A DNA stretch of 64,000 nucleotides from Bacillus cereus (GTDB lineage Bacteria; Bacillota; Bacilli; Bacillales; Bacillaceae_G): positions 3,783,001-3,847,000 of the forward strand of contig NZ_CP089518.1 in the NCBI RefSeq assembly GCF_025917685.1, given 5' to 3'. Position numbers and translations under genes: made by a program. The notes beneath the pieces were generated by a model. It saw only the letters and a list, made by a program, of their open reading frames with translations. It was not told where the DNA came from and searched no databases. Below, in pieces: positions 58,828 through 64,000 of this stretch (position 1 is its first letter; each line of letters begins with the position of its first letter).

Positions 58828-59216
58828 TATACTTTACTTTCAAAAAAGAATTCATATTGTATTTTATATAATTCATCATCCGTTGGCTCTTCAAGAGGAA
58901 TTGCCTGTAATACAACGGTATACTCACCATTTGGAATAGGGATCTGAAATTTATTTGAAAGAATACTCGTTACAACGATACATTCATTTTCAACTGTAAA
59001 AGGAACCGCAACCGTTCTAATCACTTCTTCTTTCTCAATATGTTTTCCACAAGTTACTTTTACTTCACAAGTATAATCAGAGAGTGCTTCAAAAATAACA
59101 GTTCCATCCGCCTTAGCATAACCTCTTTCAAAATCTTCATCTGTCCAATCTACGTAAGGCTGCTCACCGTCATAGTTCATCAACATTAATTGTGAATAAG
59201 AAATTGTTAACTCCAT
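58827..59216 (-). CDS. comJ: ComJ-like nuclease inhibitor
   Basis: A 129-aa soluble protein (MELTISYSQLMLMNYDGEQPYVDWTDEDFERGYAKADGTV) matching ComJ of B. subtilis, which binds and inhibits the nuclease NucA inside the cell. WTDE..E.GYA.ADG is shared. The frame starts at ATG 59234, but AAGGAGAAGGGAACT is right before ATG 59216. It is 35 bp downstream of nucA on the same strand, the same toxin-and-inhibitor pair as in B. subtilis. Confidence 0.85.
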   Translation of the reverse strand: MELTISYSQLMLMNYDGEQPYVDWTDEDFERGYAKADGTVIFEALSDYTCEVKVTCGKHIEKEEVIRTVAVPFTVENECIVVTSILSNKFQIPIPNGEYTVVLQAIPLEEPTDDELYKIQYEFFFESKV

Positions 59217-59251
59217 AGTTCCCTTCTCCTTCATTATGAAATATGCAACTA

Positions 59252-59686
59252 CTACTTCACTTCAAATTTCACACGCGTACCATCTGGATATTTGTCTAGC
59301 TTATTCCCTACCCAAGAACCTGCACCGCGGTTATCTGCTGGACTTATATATTCAATATGAGCTCCTTTTCCGCCTTCCTTACACATCGCCATCGGCCATT
59401 CATCGCGATCATAACCTTTCTTCGTCGGATATGGCGCTAACGATAATTTCCTTCTATCCGCTGCACCATTACGATCAATTGTACACATTTCTGAATGCCC
59501 TTCTTTTATAGCATCCGCTATATGTTTCCCGGTCTCTGGATATCGTTCTTTCGGGAACTCTAAAATTTGATCATACGTAGTTGTTTTTTTAGTACTTGTC
59601 TCCTCTGGCACAAGTACTTCATATACTGCTACCAAAAGAGAAAGAATTGCAATAATTGAAATGATAATACCTTTTAATTGCTTCAT
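59252..59686 (-). CDS. nucA: NucA-type DNA-entry nuclease
   Basis: A 144-aa membrane-anchored or secreted endonuclease with N-terminal helix [24 protein letters not shown] and the NucA/NucB catalytic region [43 protein letters not shown]. In B. subtilis NucA cuts bound DNA at the cell surface during transformation. GGAGGTACAC precedes the ATG. It is followed by its inhibitor comJ. Confidence 0.9.
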   Translation of the reverse strand: MKQLKGIIISIIAILSLLVAVYEVLVPEETSTKKTTTYDQILEFPKERYPETGKHIADAIKEGHSEMCTIDRNGAADRRKLSLAPYPTKKGYDRDEWPMAMCKEGGKGAHIEYISPADNRGAGSWVGNKLDKYPDGTRVKFEVK

Positions 59687-59922
59687 GTGTACCTCCGTGT
59701 TCCTACCAATTTCTTTTCCTCAGCTATTATAACAAACTTCTTCTATGTATGTTTTCAGACATTATTTTAGCTCTTCCTCTCCATTCCGCCAAAAACATTC
59801 ATTTTTCCTCATCTTTTCACTAATGCTGTAGAAAACTAATAACCTTCCGACATTCTTTTTCAAAGGAAGTCCTCATAAAAGATTGAAATGATATATACGA
59901 TACTTTTTGGGGAGGAAATATC

Positions 59923-60672
59923 ATGGAAGCTATTTATAAAACGAAAGATGTTACAAATAAAACAGGTATCCCAAAACATATAGTCCGAAAATATAGCCAA
60001 CTCTTAGAGGAACACGGTTATATCATTTCAAAAACAGCTGATGCTCGTATTTATAAATTGGATGATTTAAAACTATTAAAATCTATACATGAAAGAGCTG
60101 CTACATTACAAGAAGATATTTCAGAAACAATACCTATTATTTTAAAAGAAAAAGAGGCCCCACCTGTACCTGTTATTCAAGATAAGCAAGAAATACAACC
60201 AAAAGAAAAAGAAGATGGGCGTAACTTTGAGGAGTTCATGTTAAAACTTGAAATGCTTGCTCAATTAAATGAAGCAATTATTCATCAAAACTCTACTCTC
60301 ATTACACAAAATCGTTTAAAAGACGAGAAATTAGATGAACTTATGCAACAAGTTTATGTAAAGGAAGGATCTCAAGAAAAAATGTTACAAGATCTAGTTG
60401 ATCACGCCGCTCAAACAGATGCACTTCAGAAAGAAAAGATGGACTTATTAATGAATCATATGTATAAGCGAGAATCTAAACAAGAAGAAAAAATGAATAA
60501 ACTTGTCCATCAAATTTACAATAAAGACAGCAGCCGTGATGCACAACTTATGCAAGTTATTCGCGAAATTCAAGAAACAAAAAAATTAGTCGCCGCCTCA
60601 AAAGAGCAAAGCTTCTTTCAATCATTTAGAAGTTTATTCATTCGAACAAAACAAGAAAAAACAAATGAATAA
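59923..60672 (+). CDS. MerR-like HTH protein with repeated coiled coil (DUF3967-type tail)
   Basis: A 249-aa protein: an N-terminal MerR-like winged helix (YKTKDVTNKTGIPKHIVRKYSQLLEEHG, about 1-60), a proline-containing linker and a coiled-coil region with at least three similar units of about 28 residues (LDELMQQVYVKEGS, MDLLMNHMYKRESK, MNKLVHQIYNKDSS), then RDAQLMQVIREIQETKKLVAAS, which resembles DUF3967. The layout recalls the chromosome-anchoring protein RacA. GGGGAGGAAATATC precedes ATG. DNA binding is likely; the cellular role is not known. Confidence 0.7.
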   Translation: MEAIYKTKDVTNKTGIPKHIVRKYSQLLEEHGYIISKTADARIYKLDDLKLLKSIHERAATLQEDISETIPIILKEKEAPPVPVIQDKQEIQPKEKEDGRNFEEFMLKLEMLAQLNEAIIHQNSTLITQNRLKDEKLDELMQQVYVKEGSQEKMLQDLVDHAAQTDALQKEKMDLLMNHMYKRESKQEEKMNKLVHQIYNKDSSRDAQLMQVIREIQETKKLVAASKEQSFFQSFRSLFIRTKQEKTNE

Positions 60673-60704
60673 ACTTCTGTATATTTTCTAATGCACAATA
60701 AAAT

Positions 60705-60732
60705 AAAAAGTTACCTTCTACCGGTAACTTTT
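60705..60732. terminator. bidirectional terminator between MerR-like and kinase genes
   Basis: AAAAGTTACC / GGTAACTTTT with a 7-nt loop. Confidence 0.85.
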
Positions 60733-62005
60733 ATTCCTTATATCGTACAGCTGGCAATATAATAATAGCTTCAGTTCCTTTTCCGCTTTCACTTTTATAT
60801 TCCAATGTACCATTATGCGCTTGTAAAATACTAAATGTTACCATAAGACCTAATCCTGTTCCTTTTTCTTTTAAAGAATAATACGGTTGTCCAAGCCTTG
60901 CTAACTGTTCTTTTGTCATCCCAACGCCACTATCTTTAACTCTTATTATTATCATTTCATCTTTTTGAATAGCCGTGACTTTTAAATACCCTTTGTTTCC
61001 TTGAATTGCTTCAATACCATTTTTAACAACATTCATAATAGCTTGCTTCAATTTCGTTTTATCACCGATAGTATAAAGGCTCTCAGAAATCTCAACTTGC
61101 AAATAAACGCCCTGCATCGCCGCAAACGATGACATAAGCGTTGTCATTTCAATTAATTGTGCTGATAAACAAATATGTTCTTTTTTTTCAATTTGAGGCC
61201 TTGCCAAATTTAAATAATCTGAAATAATCTGTTCAGCACGATCCAGTTCAGCTAATACGAGACGCATATAATCTTTGTTTTTTACGTCTTCCGTACTCTC
61301 TAACAATTGAATAAACCCACGTACCACAGTGAGCGGATTTCGAACTTCATGTGCAACACTTGCAGCTAACTCACTTACAATATTAAGTTTTTCTGATTTT
61401 TGCATTTCTGTACGTAATAATGCATTTTCGTTTAAATACTCAGTCAAATACACTTGAAACACCATTGTCATAACCATGATAAGTGATGCAAATATATACC
61501 CACTATATAGATTAGATATGTACGGTGTAAAACCTGTTTCTAAAAGGACATTCAACATCCCAAATACTAATGAAACAAGAACATAAAATGATGCAATCAT
61601 AAAAGCTATTATTAACTTCTTATCTCTTGAAAAAAGAGACCATTTCTTTGACAAAAACAATGGAATTATTGAAAGAAATATAACTTCTACGATAGGTAAC
61701 CAACTGAGCCCCTTAACAATCCATTCATATGCAACAAAAATAATGGCAGGGATGAGCCCAACAATCCCACCATATAAAAAGCCACTAACAATTGGGATTG
61801 GATGAAAATTGTATCCACAAATGGTACCAAAACAAATAGAGTATGTCATGGAGAGAACGAGTGTAACGCTAGATAAAAACATAATAAAGTAGCGATTAGG
61901 CTTCGGAAGCATTTCTTGATAGCGATTTAAACGAATCGCTTCATATAAAAATAGTGGTAAAATAATGATGGCAATTTGGATCATTAAATCACGAATCAGC
62001 TCCAT
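60731..62005 (-). CDS. KinB-like membrane sensor histidine kinase
   Basis: A 424-aa kinase with five or six N-terminal membrane helices of the 5TMR-LYT type (FHPIPIVSGFLYGGIVGLIPAII), a HisKA domain with phospho-His in VAHEVRNPLTVVRGF (about 222), and a HATPase domain with N box NVVKNGIEAI, G1 DSGVGM and G2 GTGLGL. The topology is that of KinB, a Spo0F kinase in B. subtilis, although the gene sits where kinA is found next to patA in B. subtilis. No response regulator gene is adjacent, as usual for phosphorelay kinases. Confidence 0.87.
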   Translation of the reverse strand: MELIRDLMIQIAIIILPLFLYEAIRLNRYQEMLPKPNRYFIMFLSSVTLVLSMTYSICFGTICGYNFHPIPIVSGFLYGGIVGLIPAIIFVAYEWIVKGLSWLPIVEVIFLSIIPLFLSKKWSLFSRDKKLIIAFMIASFYVLVSLVFGMLNVLLETGFTPYISNLYSGYIFASLIMVMTMVFQVYLTEYLNENALLRTEMQKSEKLNIVSELAASVAHEVRNPLTVVRGFIQLLESTEDVKNKDYMRLVLAELDRAEQIISDYLNLARPQIEKKEHICLSAQLIEMTTLMSSFAAMQGVYLQVEISESLYTIGDKTKLKQAIMNVVKNGIEAIQGNKGYLKVTAIQKDEMIIIRVKDSGVGMTKEQLARLGQPYYSLKEKGTGLGLMVTFSILQAHNGTLEYKSESGKGTEAIIILPAVRYKE

Positions 62006-62314
62006 AGCCTCTCATCCCCTATATGTATTTTGATATGATTATATCATTTTATAAGTTGATTTGTTTTAAAATTTTGATTTTTCTTAACATATTTGTTAAT
62101 TATTTGTTAACAACTAATAATAAATGTTACAGATTTCCGAAATGATTGTAAACCCTGTACCAAATTTCCTTCATGCAGTATACAATGAATACGGATTACA
62201 AAGAAATTAAAAAACACTTCACTAGACGGACAACTATCGCAAAATACAGCATATAATCCATACTATCTATGTTTACAAATAAGTGATCATTACTTTAGTA
62301 GGAGGAAGATAAAA
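62006..62314. other. kinase/62315 intergenic region
   Basis: A 309-bp AT-rich gap with divergent promoters. An open frame of 27 codons from 62175 has no ribosome binding site and is not called. I see no other structure. Confidence 0.3.
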
Positions 62315-62515
62315 ATGGCGGGTACTACGCTTGTTTTAAAAGAAGAAAATTTGGTTGTGCTAGAAAACGTTGAAAAATCAGTATACGAAGAACTGCAACA
62401 TAAAGCAGGGGAAGATAACTGCACATGTGCTGTAAATGAATCCGTTGTCCATCTCGGCAAAGTATCTTCCGTACTTTGGAACGAAGATGAAATAGATTGG
62501 GAATACGGTTATTAA
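62315..62515 (+). CDS. conserved hypothetical protein, 66 aa
   Basis: A 66-aa acidic protein (MAGTTLVLKEENLVVLENVE...) with two Cys in DNCTCAVNESVV and an acidic tail WNEDEIDWEYGY. I recognise no family. AGGAGGAAGATAAAA before the ATG and a terminator after the stop support it. It is upstream of patA but with its own terminator. Confidence 0.7.
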   Translation: MAGTTLVLKEENLVVLENVEKSVYEELQHKAGEDNCTCAVNESVVHLGKVSSVLWNEDEIDWEYGY

Positions 62516-62538
62516 AAAGTCGCTTTCAGCGGCTTTTT
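62515..62538 (+). terminator. terminator after the 66-aa gene
   Basis: AAAAGTCGC / GCGGCTTTTT (one G-U pair) with a 5-nt loop. Confidence 0.8.
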
Positions 62539-62632
62539 TCTTTTCTCTCTTTCTAAATAACATATGCAAAGCGTAATCATAGAAAATATGATAAAATGGA
62601 CTTAATTTTCAAACGGAAGAAAGGGAGATACA

Positions 62633-63796
62633 ATGGAACAATTCATTAATCCTAGAGTGAAGGACATCCAAATTTCTGGAATTCGCCAGTTTTCTAATAT
62701 GATTCAAAGCTATGATAATCTTATCTCTTTAACAATTGGGCAACCCGATTTCCCTACACCTTCTCTAGTAAAAGAAGCAGCTAAACGGGCCATTACAGAA
62801 AATTATACAAGCTATACACATAACGCTGGTTTACTAGAATTACGCAAGGCAGCTTGTAACTTTGTAAAGGACAACTACAATTTACATTATTCACCTGAAA
62901 ACGAAACCATTGTTACAATCGGTGCTAGTGAAGCGATCGATGTTGCATTCCGAACTATTTTAGAACCAGGAACGGAAGTAATTTTACCTGCTCCTATTTA
63001 CCCTGGTTACGAGCCGATTATTCGACTATGTGGTGCAACTCCTATTTTTATAGATGTTCGTGAAACTGGATTTCGTTTAACAGCTGAAGCATTGCAAAAT
63101 GCAATTACAGAACGAACAAGATGCGTCGTTTTACCGTATCCTTCTAATCCAACTGGTGTTACCTTATCAAAAGAAGAATTAGAAGATATTGTATCTGTCT
63201 TAAAAGATAAAAATATTTTCGTTCTTTCTGATGAAATTTATAGTGAACTTGTATATGAAGAAAAACACACATCTATCGCTCATTTCCCAGAAATGCGTGA
63301 TAAGGCGATTGTCATTAACGGATTATCAAAATCACATTCTATGACCGGCTGGCGTATCGGACTTTTATTTGCTCCAGAATATTTAGCAAAACACATATTA
63401 AAAGTTCATCAATACAATGTTACATGTGCTACTTCAATCGCTCAATATGCTGCAATCGAAGCTTTAACAGCTGCTAAAGATGCCCCGAAGATGATGCGCT
63501 ATCAATACAAAAAACGCCGTGATTACGTATATAATAGACTCATTCAAATGGGTTTAACGGTTGAGAAACCAACAGGTGCATTTTATTTATTCCCATATGT
63601 TGGACATTTAACATCTTCATCATTTAATTTTGCACTTGATCTTGTAAAAGAAGCCGGGCTAGCCGTTGTTCCTGGGACAGCATTTTCGGAATACGGTGAA
63701 GGCTACCTTCGCCTTTCCTATGCTTATAGCATCGAAACTTTAAAAGAAGGCTGTGACCGTTTAGAAGCCTTTCTAAAGCAAAAAGCTAAGAGTTAA
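62633..63796 (+). CDS. patA: PatA-type aminotransferase (aspartate/N-acetyl-LL-diaminopimelate)
   Basis: A fold-type I PLP aminotransferase of 387 aa. The PLP lysine is in NGLSKSHSMTGWRIG, with SNPTGV and DEIYSELVYEE as cofactor contacts. B. subtilis PatA is thought to make N-acetyl-LL-diaminopimelate, the step between DapH and DapL, whose genes also lie in this window, so the acetylated DAP branch is complete here. GAAAGGGAGATACA precedes the ATG. Confidence 0.9.
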   Translation: MEQFINPRVKDIQISGIRQFSNMIQSYDNLISLTIGQPDFPTPSLVKEAAKRAITENYTSYTHNAGLLELRKAACNFVKDNYNLHYSPENETIVTIGASEAIDVAFRTILEPGTEVILPAPIYPGYEPIIRLCGATPIFIDVRETGFRLTAEALQNAITERTRCVVLPYPSNPTGVTLSKEELEDIVSVLKDKNIFVLSDEIYSELVYEEKHTSIAHFPEMRDKAIVINGLSKSHSMTGWRIGLLFAPEYLAKHILKVHQYNVTCATSIAQYAAIEALTAAKDAPKMMRYQYKKRRDYVYNRLIQMGLTVEKPTGAFYLFPYVGHLTSSSFNFALDLVKEAGLAVVPGTAFSEYGEGYLRLSYAYSIETLKEGCDRLEAFLKQKAKS

Positions 63797-63812
63797 ACTC
63801 TTAGCTTTTTTC
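63782..63812. terminator. bidirectional terminator after patA
   Basis: AAGCTAAGAGTT / AACTCTTAGCTT-type palindromic stem with T run, overlapping the patA stop and the end of the opposing LacI-type gene. Confidence 0.85.
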
Positions 63813-64000
63813 ATGCATAACGATCACAAGTTTGACGCTTCAGTAATTTATGTGGAATAATGATACACTTTGCAGTTGACTCCGCATTCTCTACTTTATC
63901 AACTAAAGCTTTTGCTGCTTCATATCCTAGCTGATATATATTCACATCAACTGTCGAAAGCGGAGGACTCGCAATTTCTGATAATAAAGCATTATTAAAG
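63811..64000 (-). CDS. LacI-family transcriptional regulator, C-terminal end only
   Basis: The minus strand reads FNNALLSEIASPPLSTVDVN, then IYQLGYEAAKALVDKVENAE and IIIPHKLLKRQTC to a TGA at 63811-63813. This is the C-terminal pattern of LacI/GalR regulators (loss of tetramer tail, PxLTTV and L.RxS/T region). The DNA-binding part lies outside the window, so target and effector cannot be judged. Confidence 0.82.
   Translation of the reverse strand, partial: FNNALLSEIASPPLSTVDVNIYQLGYEAAKALVDKVENAESTAKCIIIPHKLLKRQTCDRYA

Noticed and set aside
62175..62258. A 27-codon frame in the kinase/66-aa gap
   Set aside because: No ribosome binding site and no terminator or conservation evidence, unlike the 23-codon peptide gene at 31249.

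Overview
The window is an AT-rich (about 35% GC) Firmicute chromosome segment. Gene content and order, very close to the Bacillus subtilis cta-pycA-ftsW-yla-ykt-speA-pdh-ykr-rnjA-yku-patA segment but with extra genes, point to the Bacillus cereus group. No rRNA, tRNA, insertion sequence, prophage block or CRISPR array was seen. Both ends cut genes: ctaD at the left and a LacI-type regulator at the right.

Layout. 1-5.2 kb: cytochrome caa3 oxidase and heme A genes (ctaD, ctaC, ctaB, divergent ctaA). 5.3-10.7 kb: pycA, ftsW and ylaN. 10.8-16.7 kb: the yla cluster (ylaL, phoH-type ylaK, a split-barrel protein, ylaI, a hypothetical, ylaH, typA, ylaF). 16.7-21.8 kb: suhB, ykzI, yktB, yktA, speA and the spore transglutaminase tgl. 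21.8-23.5 kb: three tandem SR1P mini-genes and three small conserved hypotheticals. 23.8-28.7 kb: the pyruvate dehydrogenase operon pdhABCD. 29.2-34 kb: a YjcZ-type micro-protein, def, ykrA, a 23-residue cationic peptide gene, rpoY-rnjA and ktrC. 35.2-40.4 kb: dapH-dapL, ccpC, darB, abbA, ykuK, a zinc-ribbon mini-gene and ykuJ. 40.6-45.2 kb: a glutaredoxin-like protein, a DUF3993-like protein, ykuI, fadH, Tat-exported ykuE and a Pro/Tyr-rich small protein. 45.3-50.4 kb: ppk, ppx, ykyB and ykyA. 51-55.9 kb is more accessory: a frameshifted degenerate GGDEF gene, an orphan holin, a DUF11-like protein, an MFS exporter, a PadR regulator and a NUDIX gene. 56.2-64 kb: cobalamin riboswitch and metE, nucA-comJ, a MerR/coiled-coil protein, a KinB-like sensor kinase, a small hypothetical, patA and the partial LacI gene.

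How it works together. Central carbon metabolism dominates: PDH makes acetyl-CoA, PycA makes oxaloacetate, and CcpC is a TCA regulator. The SR1P peptides are expected to act on GapA. Three genes (ktrC, darB, pycA) belong to families linked to cyclic di-AMP. Sporulation and transition-state genes recur (abbA, tgl, the YjcZ-like gene, the sensor kinase).

The most interesting signals are regulatory. The sequence upstream of the SR1P triplet has a clear SigA promoter with two perfect matches to the CcpN operator consensus as I recall it from B. subtilis (TRTGHYATAYW). The region upstream of pycA has four matches (three perfect, one with a single mismatch), two of them forming a perfect 12-bp inverted repeat. 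This suggests a CcpN regulon extended to pyruvate carboxylase in this lineage. Other points are the triplicated SR1P gene, an A7-tract frameshift in a GGDEF-like gene, an uncatalogued 23-residue cationic peptide, and a 16-bp palindromic operator inside the MFS exporter promoter. These are read by eye and none has been tested by a search.
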